A stretch of DNA of 64,000 nt, taken from assembly GCF_032854445.1 (NCBI RefSeq), contig NC_088306.1, positions 11,093,386 through 11,157,385 of the forward strand, read 5' to 3'. Below are positions 1 to 29,180 of this stretch, one piece after another (within the stretch, counting starts at the first letter, position 1; every line of letters starts with the position of its first letter). The stretch is from Liolophura sinensis. Taxonomy: Eukaryota; Mollusca; Polyplacophora; Chitonida; Chitonidae. Under the pieces are notes generated by a model, which was not told the origin of the DNA, made no database searches, and saw nothing but the letters and a program-made list of their open reading frames with translations. A program made the position numbers and the translations under genes.

Positions 1-461
1 GGCGACAGTTCTGAAAAGACTTCTCAGGGATGAGCCATCATATTTCTGTCATCGACCAAGTGAAACGATCTTTTAATAAAACACTTTGAAATACCTTGAT
101 TGGTTAGGGTCTACGGCGGTTATGCTGTATTCTCTGTTTTTTTACTCCATAAAAGCAAACCTGTCAGTTCATCTTGCCTCCATCACTGTAACCCGTCAGG
201 GCGATAACAGCTTAGCTCTGATTGGCTGTAAGCAAATCAGCGACCAATCAGAGCAAAGCTGACGGATTACAAGTGATGGAGGCAGGTTGAACTGACCGCT
301 ATGCATTTATGGAGTAAAAAGCAGAGAATGCCGCTTAACTCCTGTAGACAGTGAAGGTATTTCAAAATGTTTTATTAAAATAACATTTCACTTGGTCAAT
401 GGTACAAATATAGTGGTTTTAGCGGCTTTCATCGCTGAGAAATCAAGCCAGAAATGTCGCC
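1..461. repeat. Foldback (long inverted repeat) element
   Basis: Two arms of about 205 bp converge near position 230. Matching blocks include GGCGACA.TTCTG at 1 against its complement ending at 461, CCAAGTGAAA, TTTTAATAAAACA, TTTGAAATACCTT, TTTACTCCATAAA, GTCAGTTCA and TGCCTCCATCACT. Arm identity looks about 80-85%. The left arm may continue off the window edge. Confidence 0.88.
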
Positions 462-2170
462 CGATGGCCTTTTCCCTGTTACTGGATTTGTCCGACTGAA
501 CAAAAAACTTACAAACTTACGGGTTTCCGGCTTCGGATAGCTAAATGAAAGCACGTTTGTGAACCGATTTATACACCAGTGAGAACGAACGTCGTTTGGT
601 TGAGATTGGACTTTTTTTTCGTGTTTTGTGTCCAGTTATGTAAAGTTGGGTCTTCCGTCCTACGCACTGAAGTTATCTACCTTGTTATATATTAGGTATA
701 TATAGCAGTCGGCCTATTCTGCCATCTATGATCTTATGTGGCAGTTCCGTGTTATCTGTATTGCGGACCACCAGAGACGTAAAATCAGTTGATTAGAAGC
801 CGTGTAATATTCAGCGATGGTATCACAAATTACGTCAGACAGTAGCATACCGTCTCGGCCCAAACCACATTCATCTCCCCACATACATTTTTTGTCGTTC
901 ATCTTTAACGTTTAGTAAGTAGTTTCTACATAACAAATATCAGAGCCAGTGTAAAATTCATTTGGGAAGCCGAAGGTTTATGGGAATGAGAAGACCAGAC
1001 ACCTGACATCTTATGGGATAATTTTTTTTCTGTGAATTTATTACAATGATTACAATTTATTCGGAACGGAAGTTTTGCTCCTTCGTCTTTCTCGCATACA
1101 AGGGGTGTTTTTTTTATCTAAGAAACAGTAAAATCATTGAAACGCCGTGTTCGAGCCGAGGTGCTTTCTCTGATGTCCGCGATGACTAGGTCAGCGCTGC
1201 TCTCATCTTAGAAGCCACCTCTACAAAATCCAAGCATAAAATCCAGCGACCGTCGAATGCCTAGATCAGCCTCAGTGGTACTTAAGATTTATTTCCATTT
1301 GTTTCCGAAGTGAGCATGAATATAGCTGTGCAACAATCCAATTGTAAGTTTGTAAACATTAAATAGGGGTCAGAATCACCAGCACAACCCCTCTGGTGCA
1401 TCTGTATCCACAGCTAGGCTACTGAAATAGGGTCGCTGGGGTTTCTTGTAAAAGATTTAGTAGGCCTGCTCTATCAACAGTTTAAGTAGTGGAAGAAATA
1501 TTTTTAGTATGTCCAATTTCCGCGAAAACTATATTTATCACTTGGGCCTTCATCGCCGAAGTCCACAACTTTTATCTGTCATAGGCTACTGCTTGGAAAG
1601 TAGCCTCGACACTAGAGAACAAGAGTAAATCTCACGTCACCTTACTCTCGATAACGGGGACGTGCTGAAGCTGTGTCAAGATGAAGTTTCACTAAACTTT
1701 TACTGGTTTGAAAAAAATGTAAAAACATATTTAATGCCGGTTTGAGATACTTTGAATAGTAGCCTTTCAGTGGATGTAAACATTAGTCAGATGCTGTCTT
1801 TCACTCTAAGTTACTTTCAGGCATATAATGGTAATGACCTACATTTTCGCCCAAAAAGTGTATTTATAGGAGAAAATAATACTTTTGGTCCTGAAACTTA
1901 CATTTTTCCAGTCGGATATCATCACACTTTCCAAGCAAATGCCTTTCTAAAATCAATAGAACTCTAAGAATCAGGAAACAATCATCCGCTTAGTCATCGA
2001 TATTCGTGAATTACAAAACACTGTTTTGTTTAGTCATGTATTCCATCATGGCAGTTGTGTTCTGTACCTCGTTGGAAAAATGCGCAAATACTGACCCTGA
2101 AACCGTTATGTTAATTTAACTCGTTTTTTATAATGACCACCTGACAGCAAGGTTCGGTATTCTCCGGATA
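462..2170. other. Region downstream of the TRPC stop codon
   Basis: About 1.7 kb, AT-rich, without a recognisable gene. Part is presumably the TRPC 3' untranslated region; the nearest AATAAA on the minus strand is at plus-strand 1288-1293. No repeat family from elsewhere in the window was recognised here. Confidence 0.5.
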
Positions 2171-18698
<16,528 letters not shown>

Positions 18699-18964
18699 GG
18701 TAATGCTCCTGGTTTAGCGATGGTGTAACAGTTACGTTTTGCTTCCAGTACAAGGCAACACCAGTGTAAAAGTGAGAAATGTCAACGAAACTCATCCCCA
18801 GTACCAAAAACTGATCACAAGTATCAAAAAGCAATCAGGTTTAGCCGTTCAGGACCCCGTGTTATACAAGCGAGAAACTGGAAAAGAAAAAGAAATAATG
18901 CATTAGATAAGTAAGTTAATAATTAAATTAGCAATTGTGTCATTGGTTCTTATTGGAAGCGATC

Positions 18965-19805
18965 ATAGACAAGAAACACCACTGTAGACAAGACATGCCA
19001 CTATAGACAAGACACTCCAATGTAGATAAGATACACCACCGTAAACAAGACATACCACTGTAGATAAGACACACCGCTGTAGACAACGCACACCACTGTG
19101 TAGACAAGACATACCACTGTAAACGCTATATATCACTATAGACAAGACACCCCACTGTAAACACTACACATCACTCTACACAATACACACCACTGTAGAT
19201 AAGACACACCACTGTAGACAAGATACGTCACTGTACGCAAGGCTCACCACTGTAGACACTACACATACATACCACTGTAGACAAGACAAACCACTGTAGT
19301 CAAGACACATTACTATAGGCAAGGTACACCACTGTAGATAAGACATGCCACTGTAGACAACACACATACCACTGTAGACAAGATTCACCATCGTAGACAA
19401 GACACACAACTGTAGACAACACACACAACTGTAGACAACATTGACCACTGTGACAAGACTCGCCATTGTTGACAAGACTCGCCATTGTAGACAAGACACA
19501 CCACTGTAGTCAAGACAGACAACTGTAGACAACACAGACCACTGTTGACAAGACTTGCCATTGTAGACAAGACAAAACACTGTAGACAAGACACACCACT
19601 GTAGACAACACAAACCACTGTAGACAAACCAGAACACTGTATGCAATACAAACCGCTGCAGATAACACAGACCACTGTATATAACACAGACCACTGTAGA
19701 CAACACAGACCACTGTAGACAAGACTCACCATTCTAGACAAGACACGCCACTGTAGACAAGACACACAGCTGCATACAAGACAAACCAATGACGACTTGA
19801 CACAC
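18965..19805. repeat. Degenerate ~19 bp satellite upstream of TRPC start
   Basis: About 45 imperfect copies of GTAGACAAGACACACCACT over 840 bp. Starts about 270 bp upstream of the TRPC ATG, so it covers the likely promoter or 5' leader. The long minus-strand frames here (CLVYSGVSCLQW-like) come from the repeat and are not a gene. Confidence 0.95.
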
Positions 19806-22800
19806 CAGCTGTACAACAAACATAGCTCCTAGTGTAGCCTCCCTGTCTTTGAATTCTCGTTCCAGCCCGATAAATGTTTATCAAAAATATGAAATATCTT
19901 TCAAAACTCTTGAAATGAAATATTTTAGAAAACTTAGCTCCAGGCATATGTAAGCAAACTTACCGATGGCATTGTTCCTTACAAAAGCTTCTGACGACAG
20001 GTGTGCACTTTTTTATGCGAAGTTTCCAGAGTCATTAGAGCAACAAAGGTGTGGTCTAAATATTATTTTCTGAGTGGTGTTCTGGCAGTGATAAGAAATC
20101 TAATATGATCTGATTTGTACATGTATACGGCCAAGGTCAAAAGTTAAAACAGCATGGAATAAAGGGTAATTGGGAAATAGATACAAAGACTGCAGTTTTG
20201 TGTGGCACGTGACTGGCTGTATTAAGTGTACGTTATGTTGTTTTCCGCACAACTCCGCAACATTTGATACACCTGTTTAAGAATATTGACAAAGGGGAGG
20301 GCACATGCAAGACTGGACATGCCTCCACAGCACCCCGAAGGTTTGGCAGAGAATTATGGATACGCCTATAGTTTTAGCCAAACCCGTGGTAGAAGCTAAG
20401 AGGCCGCAAAGTTGTAATTTGAGGAAACGACGGCGTTAGCCCAAAACTCGCTTTGAAAAAGATATTAACAATCATTCAATCAAAACACGAAAAACATCCT
20501 ACATATGTGGTTGATTGATCAATAAATTTATCTGGGCTTCATTAGAAATAAGATGAACTGTAGATGTCATTAATATTAGCTACGATGTAATTAAAATCAT
20601 GTACCAAGTGAAGATCCTGACCTTCCGGTTATCTGACCGTCGTCGTTTAAGTGAAAATTGTTCAGCGAAACATTGAATCTCCATCAAATTAAAAAAATAA
20701 ATAGTCAAGAGGAACATATTAAGAAAAAACGGCGACGAAATTTTAATCCGTTGCCAATTCTTCTTCGATAACTGACAACAGCCGTAGCCATTGCTGTTAA
20801 GATTACACAAGTGCATTTCGGGGAGTTGGGTCAAAGATTTGGCCCCGAACTGAAGAGTGAAGGGGCACTGATTGGATATTTCTGTACTGCTATTGTGCAC
20901 CTAGTTAAAATATATCAGAATTTTGTCTGTTGGATAGAACAGAAAACTTATTGCCAAGTGTTCCTACCCAATCCCCAGGAGGTTACCCAGGTAACAACTT
21001 CATTTCCAGAAACCACAGTTCAAAAAATGGTGGTCATGTTGGGTTGATTTTTTGATATCTTCCAAAAACCTACATGTGGTGATAGGGTTGACAAATTTAG
21101 TACGTAAAGAGTAATGAAATTCAATGCAATTCCTTTACCATAAAGCTGACAGCAGAAGGTTGTTGTTGAATGTGTCAAGTTTTCACATCTCCACATATCT
21201 TACCCAGTGATTACTAGTATTGGATTTCGCATCTATGAACATCGGCTCTTATTTTGTTAAAGCCATTGTATAGTTTTCCTTGCGTGAAGGTTATACGTCC
21301 AATGGCAATAAAATATCGTAGTGGAGGGTACTTTAGTTGAGATCGTGTTTCAGGTTGACTCACCTGGCTTATTAACTTAACCCCCCACCCCCCGCCTTAT
21401 ACATGTTTGGAATATAGACACTAGCTAACCTGGTCTGTCGCAAATAACATCTTGTGTCATGCCTATGTTAAACTCGTTCAGAACATAGTAAGTGGGCTCT
21501 ATCAAGTATTAAGCTATTCCTAACTCACATGAATTTTTTGTGCGTAAAGCAATAGGAGTAATTATGCTTGGTTGTCGATCCAATTTCCGATTGAGCCAGA
21601 CTCTTTGTTGGTCTCAGTGATCTTGATGTATTCCCTAAGGATTATTCTATTCATTTGTTGTTGTTTTTTTATGTCATTGTCGTAAATAACTACTCACGAA
21701 TTTTGCCACTCGACGATTTTTGTGTATAGCGGTAGGAGCAAACATGCTTGGTTGTAGGTTCAAAATTGCCGCTTGATCCCGGAGTTTCCTGGCCTCATCA
21801 TTGTCGTACTCAGTGTTCATGGGACCATGGTGGCAAAAAATTGTCACTGGTGGTCATCCGTGCTGTCTAAAGTGTGTTTCCAACAAACTAGTGTGCAATT
21901 ATGTACGTCACAAGAAAAAAGTTCGTAATTAATTTGAGTAGGGTCGGTGGTTTACGCCGGGCACTCAGGTTGCCTCCATTTAGAAAATTATTTCTATATT
22001 TATTGGGTTGGTGTTTTACGTCTAACTGAAGATCCCAAAAAATGAAACACAGTCAAATAAATGAAATCGCCATTTACATGCTCCTGGAGCCAGAGGATCT
22101 GGAGCACAATAGACAGTCGTGCCCATCGCCTATATATACATATAGCTCGTTTATACACGATTCCGTTACACCACACAACACGACGATTCCAACAGCCCCA
22201 AGTTCCACAGGGGTGTTAGCCTTTTTGTCTCGTCTGTGTTTTGACAAAATTGACCACAGTGGTGTAAGAAATGCACTAACAAAGTACAGTGTCTACATTT
22301 GGATAAAATTGAAGAAGGCTGCCAAGCTGACGATGCCAAAGATCTTATATTCATAGTTAAAACAAACAGTCACTTATAAATAGGATATTTCGGATTTTTG
22401 GCAAAAGATTTGCTGGATATACCAAGAATAGCTCAAATTATAGCTTTTCAGTAGAAAGTAGAAGTTAATTATCATGTTACTCGCTCTATACATTTTAGGA
22501 ATTTATTTACCGATTCTGGAACCGAAAAATGTAAAAGTGTTTCATAACTAAGGATTCATTCTATCACTTAACCAGTTTTTAAAAAAATACAAATTAAGAG
22601 GGTTCGACTGGTTTCTGTGTACTCTCTATGGATTAGAAAACGGTGTAGAGGTGAGGTAAATACTTTGTGAATGCTAATGACTGGGGGTATTCTTAAATAA
22701 TGGCAACAATTTGATTGAATTTGACATGTGCCGTGGGATGTTTTTGTCTCTTTTAAATAAAGTACGCAGCATTATTCTCATGCTGTCCAGATATGGTTTT

Positions 22801-23640
22801 CATAATTCATTCTCCGTTAAACAGTTAACAAAACACTGATAATGATTGAGGTTCTACTGTGGTTTTATAGAACACGGGTAACATTCAGTTGTCTGTTTTC
22901 AGGATTCTTGGGACAAATCACACGTTTTATCTATATTTTACACGTGACATTTCCATCAACGCTGATTGGATGATGTACACAACAATATCCAGATAGCCCG
23001 CCCAAGGGCCAAATCTGCGCCCGGCTCATTTGTGTCAGGATATTTTGTCGCCGAAAATTAAACAAGCTAAACCTTTATAACCAGTTTTCCAGAGTCTGAG
23101 TACTGGAAGAACTTTCGACATTTGTGTTACCATGATCAAGAAATCCCATTGTCAACAAGATTGTTGTCCACGTGCGCTGAGCTCAATATGAGATCGTGTG
23201 CTTGAATCAAGGGTCCATACTTATCAAAGACCGACCACTTAAGCCAAAAATAACACAGCTACAAATACTTTTTTGACTCTAGAATGTTTCAACTTTCTAC
23301 ACTGCTCTTTCCTTTGACCAATGTACCAACCACAATTTGTTCAGGGTTTGTTTTTTTAAACACTTTCACTTTATAACTTAAATCTTCAGTTGCTTAATAA
23401 ATACAAGGCAAGAACCATATGGTCAGGTTGCTGCTTTACATCAGGAGATTTGTCGAGACGCGGTGATTTCCAGCTGGCTATGTGCGATTTCCATCACTCA
23501 TACACTTGTGCTAGATTTCGTAAAACAGACTATGTGCAGGAGACAAAACTGATTTTCTTCCAAATAAAAGATCAGGTATAACTCGGTTCTGGCGTTCTAT
23601 TTTGACCATGTGTAAAAGTTTTCGCCTCTCGTCAAACCGC
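19806..23640. other. Intergenic DNA between TRPC and STEAP, left part
   Basis: No supported gene. It holds a degenerate duplicated segment (about 21535-21625 and 21715-21805, sharing ATGCTTGGTTGT) and the first copy of a 111 bp duplication at 22535..22645. The rest is AT-rich and unassigned; upstream TRPC exons or regulatory DNA could lie here unseen. Confidence 0.5.
22535..22645 (+). repeat. 111 bp dispersed duplication, copy 1
   Basis: About 94% identical by eye to 24585..24695; both start AAGTGTTTCATAACTAAGG and end AGAAAACGGTG. Confidence 0.93.
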
Positions 23641-23706
23641 TGTAGCATAAGTGAAATATTCTTAGGTACGGCGTAAAACACTGGTCAAATAAATGAATAA
23701 TTCTTG
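23641..23706 (+). repeat. Family A SINE tail fragment
   Basis: AAGTGAAATATTCTTAGGTA, then CGGCGTAAAACACTGGTC, with the AT-rich tail. Confidence 0.8.
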
Positions 23707-23825
23707 TCAAAGTGACTAAGTTTAATTCGACAGGCCATGATGGTCGCTATATAAGTGAAATGTTTTTTTTTTAGTTCAACGTAATCTAATGCAAATTTAA
23801 TAAATAGATCAACCTCCCATCAAGG

Positions 23826-24050
23826 AGGTCGGTGTTAGTTCAAATCCAGCTCATGCTGGCTTCCTCTCCGGCCTTAAGTGAGAAGGTCTTCCAGCAATCT
23901 GTGGATGGTCGTGGGTTTCCCCCAGGCTCTGTCCGGTTTCTTCCCACCATAATGCTGGCCAACGTCGTACAAGTGAAATAGTCTTGTGTACAGCGTGAAA
24001 CACCAAACACCAATGAAATAAGCAAATCAATCAATAAATCAACCAATCAT
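23826..24050 (+). repeat. Family A SINE, most of the length
   Basis: Includes the B-box region GTTCAAATCCAGCTCATGC, the body to CCACCATAATGCTGGCC, and a tail with CACCAAACACCAATGAAAT. Confidence 0.92.
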
Positions 24051-24584
24051 TCTAGAAACCTTGATTTTTTTCACACGTCGCGTAAGATCAACGCATTTAT
24101 GTGTAGATAAATCAACATGTAGTGCGTTGAAACACCAAGTAATGATTTACAGCATTTATTGTAAAAAAAAAAAAATTCGGAAGCCACTGACAACCACACA
24201 TAAAATGAATCATGGCACAATTGATGAGACAAACAATTCAGCGTGAAAGTTAAAATATTAAAATATTTCAAGGATAAAATTGAACATGGTATTGAAGTAA
24301 ATTGAACGAAATTTTCTATCAGCATATACCAATGATTAACATTATTTGACACACTCTTGCGTATTTGCAGAAAGGTGTGAACTTTATATTACAGATTATT
24401 TTGAAATATAATCAGGTATAATCTTCCATATATTACATGGACAGAACAAGCTTAATGGCGATAACAAAAATGTCGAAAAAAACCTTTTTACCCCTTATTC
24501 TGAGGACTTTTTTCAGCTGAAAAATGGCTTTGAAAGCTTTTCTGACTGTGTTTGAGATTACTGGGAAGCAAAGAATTGAAATTT

Positions 24585-24695
24585 AAGTGTTTCATAACTA
24601 AGGATTCATTCTATCACTAAACCAGTTTTAAAAAAAATACAAATTAAGACCATTCGACTGGTTTCTGTGTACTCTCTATCGATCAGAAAACGGTG
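24585..24695 (+). repeat. 111 bp dispersed duplication, copy 2
   Basis: Second copy of the segment at 22535, in the same orientation 2,050 bp away. The flanks do not match. Confidence 0.93.
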
Positions 24696-25590
24696 AGACT
24701 CTTCGATACAAATAACCGCGGTGCCCAATTACAGTGGAAATATTGAACTAGACAGTCGAATTTTTAAATATTTCATGTATATATATTTTTTAAAATAATT
24801 TTTCAAGTAGTTCGCACAGATTGTTCGACTGATTTGTACTATAAATCACCAATCAGGATTTTAAAAGTTACAAGTACCTTTATCAAGTTGGAAAATATCA
24901 GTGCAATCTGTTACAATCTGTGCAATCGTTACAGTGCAAGTAACGACTAGCCGCATATAAGCAAAGTAATGCAGTCATATTATATATAAATAAATAATAT
25001 GCTGTCAAGCGTGATATTGCTTCCTAACAATTTGAATGATGCGTCGTAAAATCAATTTTCGGAAAAAAGCTTTTGATAAACAGAACACCATCTATACAAA
25101 AAGGAAATATAAATGAAACATTTTTAATCAAAACAGTTTACAGTTATTATTGATCTGATATACATCTACTGAGTGTCAGGCAAGGCTTTGGTACCTCAAG
25201 TTACATTTATCTAATTCAGTTTCAAGAAACGATTATAGTGGTTAAAGTGCAATCGAATGACAATAGGAAAATGGGATCTACTCTGTTGTGTGTTGCTTCT
25301 GGCTTCCGATTCAAATCCCAGTATTATTCACGGGTTGGAAGTCAAATGGATCCACTAAAATGTTCTCCGTTTCAGACCAGTTATCTCCCTTGTCTCACAC
25401 TGACTAGGACATTTCTGCCTGCCCTGTGTTCGGCAAAGTACCTGTGTTTAATAACGTAACTATTTTAAAAGCAAGGACTTAGGACTTTAACTGGCCCAGC
25501 CTTGATTTTAGCATTGGAAAAATAGTTCTATACATGGACAACAATGCGAAAATTATACCTGAAAATGATAGATTCTTTGTTTCACAAAGA
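24696..25590. other. Region downstream of STEAP
   Basis: AT-rich. Contains the probable STEAP 3' end (ATTAAA on the minus strand at 25447-25452). A tRNA-like GATTCAAATCCCAG at about 25308 may be an old SINE remnant. Nothing else seen. Confidence 0.45.
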
Positions 25591-27075
25591 TCATTCCTGT
25601 TCTAATAATGTTTTGTATTTAACTCTGTCTGACAGCCGCTGTCTCTCGTGGAAAATAGTTATTTCAGACTGCATTGGAGTCATAGAGGTGCCTTTACTCT
25701 GCGTGGAACACTGACAGGTCTTACCAACATCATAAAACCGTACCCCAGCTGTTCTCTTTTTCACACAGTTCACAACACAAGGGCACGCTGTCAAAATTCC
25801 CAACAAAATGGCAGCAGCTGGTAACATGATACACAAAAACGAGGTACTGTGATAAAACGGCCACACAACGTTGCTCGTCCAGTCAGCTATCGCCGTCATG
25901 ACCACATGGCATGCGGCGAGAAAAAGCGCGGCGAAGTTCATTGTTGATTGCGTAAAGCGCCTCTCGCGCCAGTTTAGGGTGTTGCGGATTCCTGGAATGG
26001 TAGAAAACGCTACCACGCATACAGCCACGGTGGCTAATAGTCCTAAAAGTAGCCCGGCTTCCCCTTTCCAGTTCATCCATTCGGAAACAGTCTTCGTGGA
26101 AGATTTTGTGACATTACAGCGTCGGTCGTCGCTCAGCGTCTCGTACAACGCAGGGAAATAAGTATTGTTTGTAAGGAGAACGGACATCAGTACATGCATG
26201 CCCATTAGAACCCAGCTGAACATTCCGAACTGTGTCTTTGACGAACTCCACTTTTTAAACCAGGTCGGTGACTTTCGCGAGCCCCCTACAGATGCCCGCA
26301 CAAGCGTCCCTAAAGGGCCGGGAATTTGCGCTAAGCCCATGAGAGAAATCGCCGTAAGACAGAGAGGCTTGTTGATAACTTTTAAAAATAATTGATTCCA
26401 ACTTTCAGTCCGTCTCTCAGCAAAGATCATGAGAATCACGTAGATTAACCACAGATTGAAAATTGCCACCGTGACGAACGCAGCTCCTCGCCATTCCGGA
26501 AACAGCCGCAGGTTATAATTTTCTATCTCCCGGGCGGCTTTCAGGGAGCCAGTGTCGACGGGATGAAACCCCATATTCGTAGCCAGTCTTGACACAATAT
26601 CTTTGGCTTCCATGTCACTACCGGCTATCAGCACCCGGCTGTTGTCCCGCATTGCATTGCGCTTCATCTCACACGCTGGAATTGTGTTAAAAGCCTTGAC
26701 CACGCGCGCAGCCGGAAACAGCGTAGATAGATACTCGGCGTAAGACTGGTCCTTTGATTTTGTGGTGGCTAATCTATTGGAAACATCCACGAGAATTTTC
26801 GACGAAAAAAGCGTCCTGTGTGAAAACAGCGTGTCTTTGTAATTCTCGGCATGAATCGCCAATATTATTATGTTGCATTGCTCGATGCACTCCGCCACTG
26901 AGGTTATGTTGAAGTTGCAGAAGCATTGGTCCACCAACAGATTTCGCATCTCCGGCTGCCGACTGCCAATGATGACGTCATATCCGCTGCACAAGAGGCG
27001 ATTCGTCACCGCTGCTGCGAAACTTCCAGTACCCACAATCCCCACTCGCTTGATTGGTCGATTCTGAGGTTTCAT
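25591..27075 (-). CDS. STEAP: STEAP-family metalloreductase, intronless reading frame
   Basis: Predicted 494-residue STEAP protein. In the family, NADPH reduces FAD in a cytosolic oxidoreductase domain and electrons pass through one membrane haem to Fe3+ or Cu2+ on the outer or endosomal face. The N-terminal domain shows VGIVGTGSFAAAVTNRL (GxGxxA nucleotide fold, about residues 11-27) and VIIGSRQPE. SLKAAREIEN and RLFPEWRG precede the membrane domain. Six hydrophobic segments follow. H294 and H390, 96 residues apart, sit in predicted helices 3 and 5 and fit the family's haem ligands. TIPGIRNTLNWRERRFTQST is a family signature loop. I chose ATG 27073-27075 (AAAATGA context): the frame stays open to an ATG at 27159, but those 28 residues look unrelated to STEAP and a good acceptor (TTTGCAG) lies between the two ATGs, suggesting a spliced 5' leader. 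ATTAAA lies about 140 bp past the stop. The vertebrate subtype is unclear. Confidence 0.93.
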   Translation of the reverse strand: MKPQNRPIKRVGIVGTGSFAAAVTNRLLCSGYDVIIGSRQPEMRNLLVDQCFCNFNITSVAECIEQCNIIILAIHAENYKDTLFSHRTLFSSKILVDVSNRLATTKSKDQSYAEYLSTLFPAARVVKAFNTIPACEMKRNAMRDNSRVLIAGSDMEAKDIVSRLATNMGFHPVDTGSLKAAREIENYNLRLFPEWRGAAFVTVAIFNLWLIYVILMIFAERRTESWNQLFLKVINKPLCLTAISLMGLAQIPGPLGTLVRASVGGSRKSPTWFKKWSSSKTQFGMFSWVLMGMHVLMSVLLTNNTYFPALYETLSDDRRCNVTKSSTKTVSEWMNWKGEAGLLLGLLATVAVCVVAFSTIPGIRNTLNWRERRFTQSTMNFAALFLAACHVVMTAIADWTSNVVWPFYHSTSFLCIMLPAAAILLGILTACPCVVNCVKKRTAGVRFYDVGKTCQCSTQSKGTSMTPMQSEITIFHERQRLSDRVKYKTLLEQE

Positions 27076-27159
27076 TTTGTCCTCGTTTAATCCTAGACTG
27101 AAATCATCTGGCTGCAAAGACAAGACCATCAAAATCGTGAATAACAGTGGTTTGTACAA

Positions 27160-29075
27160 TATAATTAAGGCGTATATAATATACAGTCACATATATGATA
27201 CCCCATTTATTTCACTGCTAAACGGACCAACAATGTCCGTTATATTTTATGACCTACAGTAATGCCCTCGAGTGTTCGAATCATGCTAGCTCGACAGCAG
27301 CTTCAGGTGAGGAGGTTTGTCAGTCAACAGGCAACGGGAAGTGATTTCTCTGGGACTATTTCAGCTTGTCAACTATCATACACTTGAAAGATTCTTAAGT
27401 AAGGCGTTAAACACAATTCATAGTACTAAAGTGAGAAAGTCCTCGTTTATGCAAGACAAAACAAAGGTTTACGGCCGCTACGACAGTAACTACAATATAC
27501 AACACTATCAAGCTAAAACATCTGTATCAATGCACGTGCCAGAGGTCGTAGGGAAATATCCTTGTGAAAACATAAAATTTAAATCAAATTAAAATGTAAA
27601 ACACGTAAATACATGTAAACAAATCTTGCCTAACCGAAGTTTGTTTCGTGACAAATTGGGCCCTGGAGGTTGTCACATCAAATTAATGAACAACACAATA
27701 ATCAGATAAAGAAAATGTCTAAAAAGTTATAATTCTTCATACACACAGTGTGCCTACAGCAATAGAATACATAGCAGTTACCGAACCGTTACAATAAACG
27801 TTCAGACTCACGCTCGATAAAGACGAAAAATAAAATAGTCTTCAACACTCGAATGAAACAGAAACGCTGAACAACAGTCTGGTTAACCCCTTACACTTCA
27901 ACCCAGCTGACATATAACGATATAAGTTCATCAATGCTAACCCTAGGTTTGAACTTTAGGTCCACATTTAACAAAAAAATAAATAAATGTGTCATACAGA
28001 TTAAACAAAACAGTAAATCTCGTTACGTGGATATGTATATATTAAAGAATTTCTGACGCCACTCGTCAAAGTGGTTGAGAGAATGAGTTGAAACGCTGCT
28101 GAAGACACTTTGGTGAGTGTCCGAAAGTCAGAAATTTTTCAAGATCAATACATAATGAGCGGATGCCAATGCTTTGTTTAATCTACTAATACCTGGCAGG
28201 TTCAAAGTATTCATTCAGAAATTTAATTTAATGAATTGGCTTTCAGTGATATAATTTGGACGAGAAAGGGATATTGTACGCCAACAAAAGAACACCGAGC
28301 ACCCGAGACGCGTGGAGCAGCACAAGCTGATTAAATGGTTTAACACTCGCATAAATCAAGGCGGATTTCATTGTTTGGCATACGTGATGATGCGGGTATT
28401 TAAGCGCCTTTACACCGAAGCGTGCGTCACTGGGGCTAAGTGTAACAATAAGCTGATTGTAGATAAGTGTTATTTGACATGGCAAAAGACAAGGCGATAC
28501 ACGTAGTTTTATAGATCAGACAGGGTATATTTGTTTGCTAGCTAGAGAAGTGCCTGTAATACGTTACGACGACTTTGCTTGTTCAGACAGATGTAAAATC
28601 AAAGGTTACGTACGTTTTGACTTTGTTTACAACAGATTTTGATGCCATGAAATCGGGTGAGTGTAAAATACTATAAAAAGACTTACAGCAGAGATAGCAA
28701 AGCCAGGTCGGCGACGAAAGAGTGATAATTTTAATGTTTTGTTTTGTTTTTGTTTTGTTTTGTTTTTTTGTTTTTGTTTTTTTTTTTGTTTTTTTGTTTT
28801 TTTATTAATTTGTCATTTTTTCCCCTGGGATTCTGGTGAGAAATTACACCTGTCCACGTACTACGGTTGTATCCTTAATTATTACGTAGGCCTGTTTGAA
28901 TTTTAAGCATCGTAGAATACACCTTGTCGAATACTGACATGAATAGTCAAAACAAACGCCCTATTGCACATGATGACGTAAATAATAAAGTGATCGTGCT
29001 TCATCTGTTTTTAAAGTCATGATCAGACTTCAGTTCTCAACCTGTAGTCGAAGGCTCTGCGTTATGTCTTCATCG
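27160..29075. other. Intergenic DNA upstream of STEAP
   Basis: No supported gene. A decayed family A/D-like remnant lies at about 27305-27425 (GATTCTTAAGTAAGGCGTTAAACAC pattern in short blocks). A T-rich run (TTTTG and TTTTTG units) spans 28735-28810. The STEAP promoter and any non-coding 5' exon should lie here, but I could not place them. Confidence 0.5.
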
Positions 29076-29180
29076 ACACGGCTCTTCGGTTTTCCTCCCA
29101 CCATAATGCTGGCCTATGCCGTAGAAGTGAAATATTTATGAGTAGGGTGAAAAACGCCAATCAAATAAATAAATCAAATC
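29076..29180 (+). repeat. Family A SINE, 3' half
   Basis: CCTCCCACCATAATGCTGGCC to the AAATAAATC tail, with several substitutions in the conserved tail block. An old copy. Confidence 0.85.

Noticed and set aside
19176-19819. Minus-strand frames of 144 and 176 codons rich in Cys, Val, Tyr and Ser
   Set aside because: They lie wholly in the ~19 bp satellite, several frames are open at once, and the peptide is just the translated repeat.
22042-22356. Overlapping plus (104 codons) and minus (62 codons) frames
   Set aside because: Neither has a recognisable motif, and overlap of open frames is expected by chance at this length.
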